Shown: positions 7,014 to 14,018 of the stretch, piece after piece
Layout of the letters: the number at the start of each line of letters is the position of its first letter
How positions within the stretch are numbered: the stretch's first letter is position 1
From: a virus
DNA: 25,310 bases
IMG/VR virus record: IMGVR_UViG_3300006947_000078
Span: 1 to 25,310 of that record
Reading direction: 5' to 3' (one strand)
Translations under genes and position numbers: made by a program
The notes under the pieces: generated by a model
Databases searched by the model: none
Told to the model about the DNA's origin: nothing
Seen by the model: only the letters and a program-made list of their open reading frames with translations

Positions 7014-7535
7014 TCATATTATCTTTATAGAATAATCACTGTATTTAAAAGTTATATCAAAATTTGGTGGTGTAACATCCGCATCAGTAGTATTTAGCTG
7101 TATGCTACCAACGGCTACTGGAAACATATCTTTAAAGACTATCTCTATATTCGGATTCTTGTTACTATCTAATACGATCAAAGTACCATCAGACGTTACG
7201 CCTGAACCTTCAGGATTGAGTCGTGAAGATGATGCCACTTGTGGCGAGTTAAGTGCCGCATATCCTGTAAAGCTTTCAGGTCTAGTAATAGCTTCTAGCC
7301 AGCTCAAGGACTCTTTAAACGATAGCATATTTTCGTCTGCTATAATCTGTAGTGTAAGGTCTTCATAGACTAGCGTATCACCTGGTGTATAGATCGACTT
7401 AAATGGAGTCATTCTTTCTGCGTATCCAGAGTTAACTCCAGGAATGTTTACCTGCTGTACGTAAAATTCAACATTCGGCAATCTATTGATTACGAATTTG
7501 AACTCGACTGATGATAGAAAGTTATTTGTAGCCAT
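7014..7535 (-). CDS. Tail-tube-fold protein, possible tail terminator (gp3 position) or gp19 paralogue
   Basis: The 173-aa product has the pattern of the phage tail-tube fold: a strand with FKFVINRLPNVEFYVQQVNI, the turn PGVNSGYAE, then PGDTLVYEDLTLQIIADENM and a long helix SFKESLSWLEAI, ending with PPNFDITFKYSDYSIK. It resembles the real gp19 in this window in size and in its final strand (gp19 ends ERFDVTFQYDWWNV). In marine T4-like phages the gene after gp23 is often annotated as gp3, the tail terminator (T4 gp3, 176 aa), and size and position agree. I cannot distinguish gp3 from a second tube or tube-initiator protein. It has its own late promoter (7560-7567), and GGGAGA upstream of ATG 7535. 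Confidence 0.8.
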   Translation of the reverse strand: MATNNFLSSVEFKFVINRLPNVEFYVQQVNIPGVNSGYAERMTPFKSIYTPGDTLVYEDLTLQIIADENMLSFKESLSWLEAITRPESFTGYAALNSPQVASSSRLNPEGSGVTSDGTLIVLDSNKNPNIEIVFKDMFPVAVGSIQLNTTDADVTPPNFDITFKYSDYSIKII

Positions 7536-7559
7536 GTTCTTCTCCCACGTTTATTCTAT

Positions 7560-7567
7560 TATTTATA
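7560..7567 (-). promoter_or_regulatory. T4-type late promoter for the tube-fold gene
   Basis: An exact TATAAATA octamer on the minus strand, ending 25 bases before the ATG at 7535. It lies right behind the gp23 terminator, so this gene can be transcribed independently of gp23. Confidence 0.75.
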
Positions 7568-7582
7568 TACAAAAAAAAGAGC

Positions 7583-7610
7583 AAAAAAAAGAGGCTCCGA
7601 AGAGCCTCTT
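7583..7610 (-). terminator. Intrinsic terminator after gp23
   Basis: On the minus strand a perfect 9-bp stem, AAGAGGCTC pairing with GAGCCTCTT (7602-7610 and 7589-7597), closes a UUCG tetraloop flanked by C and G, the most stable RNA loop type. Eight T residues follow (7590-7583), then GC and a second run of T. It lies 33 bases downstream of the gp23 stop and is the strongest terminator in the window. Confidence 0.93.
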
Positions 7611-7642
7611 AAAGTCAGGTTGGGTTGACCCCAATCTTATTT

Positions 7643-8905
7643 TTATAGCAAGTTAGTAACTGCTGTACGACGGTAGTAAACGTTATCGTTGGCAGTAAGT
7701 GCGCCTGAGCGAACTGTAGCACCACCAGCGAATGGGTTAGCAACCATGCCGTAACGAGTCTTGAATCCAAGCTTAGATTGGAAGCTATTCTCGCCAACTG
7801 CACGAACCATTTGTAATGGCACGTATGGGCAATAGAAGAGACCAGCATCGAATGTGCTAGAACCTTTATAACCAACTACCATGTAGTTAGCACCGGCGTA
7901 TGGATCGATATACACTTTGAAGCGACCGTTCAGAACACCAGCAAACGTGTTGCCTGTGTCATCTGGGCTCAAGTTGTTGCTATTCAAAGCAGGAGCATAG
8001 TCAAGAACGCCTGCCATTTGAAGTGCAGATGCAACATCAGATGAACATACGATCAAGTTACCTTTGCCTCGACGGGTGTCTTTAGCAATTTGGTTAGCTT
8101 CTTTTTCGATTTGGAACATGAGACCTTTAAACTTCTCTACGCTCCAACGGCCGTTAGCATCAACGTCTAAGTTGAATGTACCAGCAGTAGCAGTACCAGT
8201 CTGTGATCCAGCTTTACTTGTTACATAAACCGTACGAATTACTTCACGGTTAATTTCAGCAAGCAATTCAGCAGACAACATGTTAGCTAACTCAGTCTCA
8301 GCATCCAAACCATGGATAGCTTTAAGGTCTTGAGCAAGTTCAGTTGTGTACTCTGCTTTCAAAGCACGTGACTTAGCTGTTACAGATACTTTCTCGATAG
8401 CGAAAGACATTTGAGCGAACTCAGCAGCCGAACCATCACCAAGAGCTTCTGCATCAGCAGTAGCAAAACCAGAACCAGTTGTTTCTGAGCCAGCACCCAA
8501 TGCGTTAGCATGAGTTCCAGTACCAGAATAATCTGAATCGGATTCGGTGTAGAAAGCTTCTGGCTTACCGCCAGTGTCTTCGTACTTAGTACGCATTGCG
8601 AAGATAAGTCCAGTAGGACCAGTCATTGGCTGAACGCCAGCAATGTCATATGCAACCAAGTTAGGCATTGCACGGCGTACTAGAGAGATCAGTACGGGAT
8701 CATATTTAGCCATATCAGCACTAGAGTTAGCAGGTGCGGCTTCAAGCAATGATGTAGGTGCATATCCACCTTCTTCAATCATAGCTGTTTCAGTGTTCTC
8801 CAATAGAGTTGCTGTAACAGCACTTCTGTGAGAGTCTTGGATACCCGGTAGAGCAGTATGCTCTAGGATGGGCTTCCACTTGTTCATCAGTTCTTCATTT
8901 CTCAT
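7643..8905 (-). CDS. 23: Major capsid protein gp23
   Basis: This 420-aa protein is shorter than T4 gp23 (521 aa). The N-terminus MRNEELMNKWKPILEH and the phrase DPVLISLVRRAMPNLVAYDI (about residues 70-90) are typical of T4-like capsid proteins, as is the C-terminal SKLGFKTRYGMVANPFAGG. The precursor carries an N-terminal propeptide. SLLE-AAPAN fits the gp21 cleavage rule (hydrophobic-X-Glu then a small residue), which puts the mature start at A56. It forms the hexameric shell around the gp22/gp67 core. The ATG at 8905 has AAGGAGAACCACAAA before it and an exact late octamer 36 bases upstream. A strong terminator follows, so gp23 can be made as its own abundant transcript. Confidence 0.96.
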   Translation of the reverse strand: MRNEELMNKWKPILEHTALPGIQDSHRSAVTATLLENTETAMIEEGGYAPTSLLEAAPANSSADMAKYDPVLISLVRRAMPNLVAYDIAGVQPMTGPTGLIFAMRTKYEDTGGKPEAFYTESDSDYSGTGTHANALGAGSETTGSGFATADAEALGDGSAAEFAQMSFAIEKVSVTAKSRALKAEYTTELAQDLKAIHGLDAETELANMLSAELLAEINREVIRTVYVTSKAGSQTGTATAGTFNLDVDANGRWSVEKFKGLMFQIEKEANQIAKDTRRGKGNLIVCSSDVASALQMAGVLDYAPALNSNNLSPDDTGNTFAGVLNGRFKVYIDPYAGANYMVVGYKGSSTFDAGLFYCPYVPLQMVRAVGENSFQSKLGFKTRYGMVANPFAGGATVRSGALTANDNVYYRRTAVTNLL

Positions 8906-8941
8906 TTTGTGGTTCTCCTTTTTTGAGATTTTACTTAGTAG

Positions 8942-8949
8942 TATTTATA
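8942..8949 (-). promoter_or_regulatory. T4-type late promoter for gp23
   Basis: An exact TATAAATA octamer on the minus strand, 36 bases before the gp23 ATG and just past the gp22 stop. It gives gp23 separate late transcription. Confidence 0.78.
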
Positions 8950-8955
8950 TAATAA

Positions 8956-9882
8956 TTATTTGGCAAAGCGGTTTAAAGAATCTGCATAGGCAGCAACGTT
9001 CGGATTAGAACTAATTACTGGCTTAACGTCATCCGCAATCTCTTCATTAAGAAGATCAGTTTCATCTTCAGATACAACAGGAGCAGATTCGGTAAAGTAG
9101 TTGTCACGAATAGCAACAAGTTTCTTACTGTAGTCTTCTACTGTATCATAAGATACGCCTTCTGAGAGAACACGCAACTTGTCTGCTTGTGTGTCAGTTA
9201 GATCCTCAGAAATTCCTTTGAAGGCAACTTCAAGGTCGGCTTGTGTCTTAGCTTCACGAACTTCAATCATTTGCTCAACGATCTCGTTATATTTAGTAGT
9301 AGACTCTTCGAGCTTTCCTTCTAAATCAGCAACGATATCTTTTTGCTCATCATCGATTTCCATGTTGTGTTCAACAACAAGACCCTTGATGCCAGTTAAT
9401 AGTGATTCAGCGACTTCAACTTTGATGTTGCTTTCGATTTGAACCTGATTGTCATCCATCCAACCCTCTACAACGTAGTCGAGATAGGCGTCAACTTTTT
9501 CTACCAACTCATCAACAGCAACGTTTACTTGTTCCTGTAGATCACTTTCAAACTTTTCTTCAAGTGTAGCAGTTTCAGCTAACACTTTTTCATGTACTGC
9601 GGCTTCGAAAATAGCAATAGTTTGCATTTTGAAGTCTTCAGATAAATCTGATCCTTCAAACATACGCTCAACAGCTTCTTTCATACCTACATCGTTTTTT
9701 CCTTGAGGGGTTTTGACATCATCTTCGACATCATCAGCTTTTGCATCAGCGGCTTTCTTAAGATCACCCTTGCGCTTTTTCACTGAACCACCTGTGGGAG
9801 TAACAGCATCGGCTGCAACAGAATCTTCGCCCGTAGCTTTCGCTTCATCTAGGTCTAGATTCTTTTCTAGTTCTTCACTCAT
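8956..9882 (-). CDS. 22: Prohead core scaffolding protein gp22
   Basis: The 308-aa product is acidic, almost free of Cys and Trp, and largely helical (for example VLAETATLEEKFESDL and KLEESTTKYNEIVEQM), as expected of the main core protein gp22 (T4, 269 aa). It assembles inside the prohead and is cut to peptides by gp21. The gene sits between gp21 and gp23 as in T4. The start MSEELEKN at 9882 is preferred over an upstream in-frame ATG at 9915 because AAAGGAGAAGTCAAA precedes it. A lysine/aspartate-rich segment near residues 35-60 (KKRKGDLKKAADAKADDVED) may contact DNA or other core proteins; that is inference. The identification rests on position and composition more than on motifs. Confidence 0.9.
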   Translation of the reverse strand: MSEELEKNLDLDEAKATGEDSVAADAVTPTGGSVKKRKGDLKKAADAKADDVEDDVKTPQGKNDVGMKEAVERMFEGSDLSEDFKMQTIAIFEAAVHEKVLAETATLEEKFESDLQEQVNVAVDELVEKVDAYLDYVVEGWMDDNQVQIESNIKVEVAESLLTGIKGLVVEHNMEIDDEQKDIVADLEGKLEESTTKYNEIVEQMIEVREAKTQADLEVAFKGISEDLTDTQADKLRVLSEGVSYDTVEDYSKKLVAIRDNYFTESAPVVSEDETDLLNEEIADDVKPVISSNPNVAAYADSLNRFAK

Positions 9883-9922
9883 TTTGACTTCTCCTTTTAT
9901 AAGTAGTGTGTTCATTTAGTAT

Positions 9923-9930
9923 TATTTATA
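9923..9930 (-). promoter_or_regulatory. T4-type late promoter for gp22
   Basis: An exact TATAAATA octamer on the minus strand, 40 bases before the gp22 ATG at 9882 and just downstream of the gp21 stop at 9950. Confidence 0.76.
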
Positions 9931-9949
9931 AAAATCATGTGTTACGCTT

Positions 9950-10627
9950 TTAGCGCAAAGACCTTACAAACCTTTCAAATAGAGCGGCAGCTTTCACCTC
10001 TAGCTCCTTCGTAGATACTCTTGCGGTATCTCTAATTTCTTCTTCGATTTGGTCAAAAGCTTGCGCTGAAGTCCATGAAGAAGAAGCAACATCATATATC
10101 CATTCTACCCCTTCCATAACACCCTTTACGAATGCGTCAGGAGCAGACGGGTCTGCAACGATGTCTCCGGCAGTTGCAAGCATAAAGTCATCTTGCACTT
10201 CCATGATTCCGTTCTTATTCTGTTTAATTGATCCCATGCCACGTGACGAAATACCAACTAGTCCGCCTTCATCGATAATATTCTTAACGATTTTGCCCAT
10301 AGGGGTTTCCATAATCTTAGCACGACCAACAATGTTCGAACCGTCTTGCTTTAATTCAGTGAACATGTGTGATACACGATCTAGATTAATAGTTGGTCCT
10401 GCTGGGTGTCCTAATTCGCCATATGCACGATTTTTCGCAACATATGATTCATTATATCTCTTCATCTCTTTTACGAGAACTCTTGAAGGATACATGCGAC
10501 CATTTCTGTTTTTGATATCACCTTGCATGATGATACCTTCGATGAAGTAATTCTTACCTTTACCGTCTTCTGAGGCTTCAGTAATATAGTGTACGTCTTC
10601 AACGAGTTCTTTAATTAATAATGACAT
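9950..10627 (-). CDS. 21: Prohead core protease gp21
   Basis: This 225-aa protein is close to T4 gp21 (212 aa). The protease core shows GELGHPAGPTINLDRVSHMF (70-89, catalytic His74) and GGLVGISSRGMGSI (121-134, catalytic Ser at 127 or 128), the His-Ser pattern of the prohead serine protease family. It cleaves the scaffold and the gp23 propeptide after Glu in L/I-X-E sites, then itself. The start MSLLIKELVEDV at 10627 is chosen over a frame opening at 10708 because GGGAGGAAGA lies immediately upstream and the upstream gene ends ten bases before it. The LGHP loop and GISSRG motif are intact, so it should be active. It sits before gp22 and gp23, the proteins it cuts. Confidence 0.95.
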   Translation of the reverse strand: MSLLIKELVEDVHYITEASEDGKGKNYFIEGIIMQGDIKNRNGRMYPSRVLVKEMKRYNESYVAKNRAYGELGHPAGPTINLDRVSHMFTELKQDGSNIVGRAKIMETPMGKIVKNIIDEGGLVGISSRGMGSIKQNKNGIMEVQDDFMLATAGDIVADPSAPDAFVKGVMEGVEWIYDVASSSWTSAQAFDQIEEEIRDTARVSTKELEVKAAALFERFVRSLR

Positions 10628-10637
10628 TCTTCCTCCC

Positions 10638-10955
10638 TTATCTGTAAACGACTGGTGTATATGAGATATTGGCGGTAGGTGTAATAGTTTGTCCAAGTTG
10701 CTTCTCAATGGTTACAGTCTCGCCAACATGCATCTTAAAGCTATATGTTAGGCCAGCTTCACGATTAACTGTGACATTTCCATTGACCGTCTGGTTAGTT
10801 GCCGCACTTGCACCAATAACAATTGTATTAAATCCACTAGATCCTTCGTTAAAAATCCGGACTCTAGTAGCTGTAGTGCCTGTATGACCGGCGGCGCTTG
10901 TTGCGTTTGCTGCCAATGCGACTAATACGCTTGTTCCTCTGATTACGCTAGACAT
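10638..10955 (-). CDS. Unknown 105-aa beta-rich protein between core genes and gp21
   Basis: I do not recognise this protein. It is small, rich in Thr, Ala, Val and Gly, without Cys, and alternates like a beta-sandwich (RVRIFNEGSSGFNTIVIGAS, then TVEK-type strands, ending ISYTPVVYR). The ATG at 10955 is preferred over a GTG at 10970 because GGGGAAA lies five bases upstream. It begins one base after the stop of the 205-aa core protein and ends ten bases before gp21, so it is co-transcribed with head-assembly genes. A small structural or capsid-decorating protein is the natural guess, based only on context and composition. T4 has no equivalent gene at this place. Confidence 0.8.
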   Translation of the reverse strand: MSSVIRGTSVLVALAANATSAAGHTGTTATRVRIFNEGSSGFNTIVIGASAATNQTVNGNVTVNREAGLTYSFKMHVGETVTIEKQLGQTITPTANISYTPVVYR

Positions 10956-10956
10956 A

Positions 10957-11574
10957 TTATTTCCCCGCACTCATGGCAAATTGCACCATCTTCATGAAGT
11001 TATTCTTATCGTCTAACATGCCTTCGACTTTCTTTTTGTTCGCACCGCTAAGTTGCTTGTGCATAGAAACGATCATTGATGCAGTAGTTAAGTCAACTTT
11101 CTGCTTCTTACCGTCTTTAAACTTTACAGCTTTCATAGATTTTGTCTTTACGATGTCTTGTAAATCAGCTAGAACGCCTTCAGTAATCTCTTCAGAAACT
11201 TCCTCGGAAACTTCTTCGTCTTTCATTGCCATCTTAGTAGCAGTTGCATACATAACGTCTTTAGCTTTGTCGCCGTAACGAGATTTGAATTCGCTCATTT
11301 TGGCTTTCAAAGACATTACAATTTCTTCACGCTTCTTTTCCTGCTCAGGAGTCATTTCTGATTCAGAAGCTTCGTACACTTCTTTATCTTGACCCTCTTC
11401 ACGATCTGCATCACGCTTCTTTTTCTTTTTACCCTTGATGTCTCCAGAAAACTGGTCATCAGGTGCGACTGGATGGTCTTGCTTGGATACAATATGTTTG
11501 TCTAAAAAGTTTTGTTCATCCGGAGACTTAGGCTTATCAGCCGTCTCTGCAAGCATGTCCTTAAAGCTTTTCAT
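10957..11574 (-). CDS. Putative prohead core or internal head protein (gp68 position), lysine-rich
   Basis: This 205-aa protein occupies the place of T4 gp68, between the gp67-like gene and gp21. It is highly charged. A basic tract, KGKKKKKRDADREE (47-60), precedes a helical block (74-118) containing KKREEIVMSLKAKMSEFKSR and then VMYATATKMAMK, a motif I associate with internal or core proteins of marine T4-like phages. A short tandem EVSEEVSEE (121-129) separates it from a second block (140-205) with KAVKFKDGKKQKVDLTTA and MVQFAMSAGK. The composition fits a core or DNA-binding internal protein. The start at 11574 has AAGGGG before it. Homology to T4 gp68 is not evident from sequence; the call rests on position. 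Confidence 0.75.
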   Translation of the reverse strand: MKSFKDMLAETADKPKSPDEQNFLDKHIVSKQDHPVAPDDQFSGDIKGKKKKKRDADREEGQDKEVYEASESEMTPEQEKKREEIVMSLKAKMSEFKSRYGDKAKDVMYATATKMAMKDEEVSEEVSEEITEGVLADLQDIVKTKSMKAVKFKDGKKQKVDLTTASMIVSMHKQLSGANKKKVEGMLDDKNNFMKMVQFAMSAGK

Positions 11575-11583
11575 GTTAGCCCC

Positions 11584-11757
11584 TTACTCTTCTGTTTCAG
11601 CATCAGCTTCAACAGAAACTTCTTCTGGTGAAAACATTGATGTATATTTGGTTTCGATAGCAGACATCATCTTGTCCGACATAATATCGCCGAAAGCGGA
11701 CTCAAACCCTGTTGCGTCTTTGTCTTGTGCTTTCTGTATCAATTCTTTTACACTCAT
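11584..11757 (-). CDS. 67: gp67-like prohead core protein, 57 aa
   Basis: A complete 57-codon frame follows gp20 directly. It reads MSVKELIQKAQDKDATGFES and AFGDIMSDKMMSAIETKYTS and ends in a strongly acidic tail with EADAETEE. This is the form of T4 gp67 (80 aa): a short N-terminal helix, a region around DIMSDKM, and an acidic C-terminus, in the same place between the portal and gp21. gp67 is an abundant core protein cleaved by gp21. The ATG at 11757 has a strong SD (AAAGGAGATAGTAA) and an exact late octamer 27 bases upstream, which is strong support that this short frame is a real gene. Confidence 0.82.
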   Translation of the reverse strand: MSVKELIQKAQDKDATGFESAFGDIMSDKMMSAIETKYTSMFSPEEVSVEADAETEE

Positions 11758-11783
11758 TTACTATCTCCTTTATTATATAATGT

Positions 11784-11791
11784 TATTTATA
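11784..11791 (-). promoter_or_regulatory. T4-type late promoter for the gp67-like gene and core cluster
   Basis: An exact TATAAATA octamer on the minus strand, 26 bases before the gp67-like ATG, in the short space after the gp20 stop. It probably drives the gp67-like, 205-aa, 105-aa and gp21 genes. Confidence 0.76.
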
Positions 11792-11809
11792 TTCTTTCAT
11801 AACTGTTGT

Positions 11810-13378
11810 TTAAATATCTAAATCGTCTGCGTCATTATCGTCTCCGAGGGCTTTTTCCGCATCTGCCGCGGCTTTGTCCTCTGCTTCGACTGCTTCTTTC
11901 ATCTTCTCGATATCATCTTCAGTCATTTGAAGTACATTCTTACGTACCCAATCACTGGAGTAGTATTTACCTACATACTCATCAATATCTCTTAGAACAC
12001 CTAGACGCTCTCTTAATATCTCACTAGACTTCAACTCTTCAAAATGATTATCACTCATGAAGTCATAACGAACTAGAGATTGTATCTCTGGCCATTCTTC
12101 TGGAGTAATAATTCCTTTTAGAATTAATTGCTTCTCAAGTATCTTATCAAACAACGTAGAAAATCTAGTTCTTAATCTGTTAACGAACTTAGCAAACTTG
12201 ATCTCATCTCGTGAAATCTCACTCGCTCTACCTAGAGAGAAACCTGCATCAGTCTCCATTCTAGAAATAGGCACGTTCAATGACTTAAACAAACGCTTCT
12301 GGAAGTATAATACATCGTCTAGTTCACCTAGATTTTGTCCACCAGGTAGTGTCGTAATTTCAGTACCTCTACCACCTTCTCTTCGTGGTAACCAGAAATC
12401 ATCTGTCATAGACATATGTCTGCGGTCATCTTTTACGTCACCAGTTGCCATGTCATAAACCATGCGGTTCTTATGCTTGGTCATCATATCACGTAGATAT
12501 TGCTCTGCTTTAAGCTTAGGCAAATTACCCACATCAATATAAAAAATTCTTCTTTCAGGCGCTCTTGAAATCCTATAGATAACAACTGCGTCTTCCATCA
12601 TTCTCAACTGATTCAAAGGCTTATATGCTTTATGCATATGAGATAGAACTAATGTGCTAGTCTCATTAAGTAACCCAGAATTAGCAGTAACAATCGAATC
12701 TTTAGCGATCTTAAGGCCGTTCATTGCAGTGTTGCCTTGGGTTTGCTGTTGCTGTGCCCCTGCAATTCCTGCCATGTTATTAAAGCCCTTCTCACTATAG
12801 ATAAAGTACTCATTCTTAACTTTTTTAGCGACAAGTTGATTTTCGTTATTGCTACCAACTTTTTCTTTTTCGAACTCACGAACTTTACGAATCTTTCGTG
12901 GATCAATGTAACGTAGTTCTTGTATGCCTTTACGTGGTGCTGTAGTATCGATCATCACGTGGTAGTTAAGTCTTCCATCAACGTACCATTTCTGAAACGT
13001 TTCGTATCCGTTATTAGAGAAATCTAGCAGTTTTAACACTGTATCGAACTCTTCTCTAATCTTCTTCTTAATACCGTCAGATAAATCTACATCATCTGTA
13101 ATACATTCAACGACTTTTGCATCGTGGGATATACATATAGCTTCGTTAACGATGTCATCGACTGCTTGAGAAACCTCAGGCTGTTGTAACATAGTCCTAT
13201 ACTTCTGGACCAATTCAGCTTCAGATTTAGCCGTTCCATCCATATCCAAAAAGCTACTGACACCAGTACCTGTTGCGGCAATATTTACTGAGCCGTCTTC
13301 CTCATTTGCTTGAACGAAAGAAGGTATGTTGTTATTACCTTCTGCCTTTCTCTTTATCTGAAATCCAAATAGTTCCAT
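11810..13378 (-). CDS. 20: Portal vertex protein gp20
   Basis: This 522-aa protein is almost the length of T4 gp20 (524 aa). Typical gp20 segments are seen: a PEVSQAVDDIVNEAICISHD block near residues 68-87, IDTTAPRKGIQELRYIDPRK in the middle, IYRISRAPERRIFYIDVGNL, and a C-terminal helical stretch with SLGRASEISRDEIKFAKFVN. It forms the dodecameric ring at the unique head vertex through which gp17 pumps DNA and to which the neck binds. The acidic C-terminus (EAEDKAAADAEKALGDDNDA) is common in this family. The ATG has AAAGGATAAACT upstream. No late octamer was seen before it, so it may be read through from gp19. Confidence 0.96.
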   Translation of the reverse strand: MELFGFQIKRKAEGNNNIPSFVQANEEDGSVNIAATGTGVSSFLDMDGTAKSEAELVQKYRTMLQQPEVSQAVDDIVNEAICISHDAKVVECITDDVDLSDGIKKKIREEFDTVLKLLDFSNNGYETFQKWYVDGRLNYHVMIDTTAPRKGIQELRYIDPRKIRKVREFEKEKVGSNNENQLVAKKVKNEYFIYSEKGFNNMAGIAGAQQQQTQGNTAMNGLKIAKDSIVTANSGLLNETSTLVLSHMHKAYKPLNQLRMMEDAVVIYRISRAPERRIFYIDVGNLPKLKAEQYLRDMMTKHKNRMVYDMATGDVKDDRRHMSMTDDFWLPRREGGRGTEITTLPGGQNLGELDDVLYFQKRLFKSLNVPISRMETDAGFSLGRASEISRDEIKFAKFVNRLRTRFSTLFDKILEKQLILKGIITPEEWPEIQSLVRYDFMSDNHFEELKSSEILRERLGVLRDIDEYVGKYYSSDWVRKNVLQMTEDDIEKMKEAVEAEDKAAADAEKALGDDNDADDLDI

Positions 13379-13396
13379 AGTTTATCCTTTAATAAA

Positions 13397-13415
13397 GGGA
13401 GAGCATAACCCTCCC
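13397..13415 (-). terminator. Weak hairpin between gp19 and gp20
   Basis: On the minus strand GGGAG and CTCCC form a 5-bp stem, extendable by a G-T and an A-T pair, around a nine-base loop, followed by TTTATT. It could be a partial terminator or an RNA stability element after gp19. The U-run is poor, so confidence is low. Confidence 0.35.
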
Positions 13416-13432
13416 CTAATCTAGTTGCTCAA

Positions 13433-13987
13433 TTAAGCGTTAGTGCCGCCAGTACCAGTAATACCACCGTCAACGTTCCACCAATCATACTGGAATGTAA
13501 CATCGAATCTTTCGATATCGTCTGTAGTATTCCAATCCATTGTGATTGCTCCAACCGAAGTTGGGAAGATACCGTTGAAGTTGTACACTCGTAGGGGTAC
13601 GCCAGTTTTCGAGTACTGAGTAATCTGTGCTTGTGACTTATACTCAGAACTTGATGCTGTTGCTAACTGCCTTGTGTTGCCTTCATGAGCGTTGATTGAA
13701 GCCATCCAGTTTTCCATCGCATTGCGAATTAGGAAGTCTTCATCGTTCATGATAGTAACAGTCCATTCTGCGAATGTTCTGTCACCAGCCACTTTTACTT
13801 TACGACCGAAATACGGGATCTCGATTGTTCCCAGGGTACTCTCTGGTATTGCTGCCGCCTGAACCATGAAGGGTGTCTTAAGATCAGCTATCGCATTTAC
13901 AGGGTTTGTAATCTGTACTTGAAATAGTGACGCTTTAGCGCCTCCAAAGGTCAATTGGCTTTTGATTTCGTTAATGTTGAAAGCCAT
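13433..13987 (-). CDS. 19: Tail tube protein gp19
   Basis: This 184-aa protein (T4 gp19, 163 aa) starts MAFNINEIKSQLTFGGAKAS and contains VQITNP, the strand-turn PYFGRKVKVAGDRTFAEWTV (about residues 59-78) and the closing strands GAITMDWNTTDDIERFDVTF, typical of T4-like tube subunits. Hexamers stack on the baseplate to form the inner tube through which DNA passes, and the gp18 sheath assembles around it. The ATG at 13987 has AAAGGAGAAATGAATA upstream. It lies directly after gp18, as in T4. The Gly/Thr-rich tail (VDGGITGTGGTNA) extends past the T4 end. Confidence 0.94.
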   Translation of the reverse strand: MAFNINEIKSQLTFGGAKASLFQVQITNPVNAIADLKTPFMVQAAAIPESTLGTIEIPYFGRKVKVAGDRTFAEWTVTIMNDEDFLIRNAMENWMASINAHEGNTRQLATASSSEYKSQAQITQYSKTGVPLRVYNFNGIFPTSVGAITMDWNTTDDIERFDVTFQYDWWNVDGGITGTGGTNA

Positions 13988-14010
13988 TATTCATTTCTCC
14001 TTTGAATTAG

Positions 14011-14018
14011 TATTTATT
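14011..14018 (-). promoter_or_regulatory. Possible late promoter variant for gp19
   Basis: AATAAATA on the minus strand, one base from TATAAATA, 23 bases before the gp19 ATG and overlapping the gp18 stop codon. Position fits a late promoter; the first-base mismatch lowers confidence. Confidence 0.45.
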
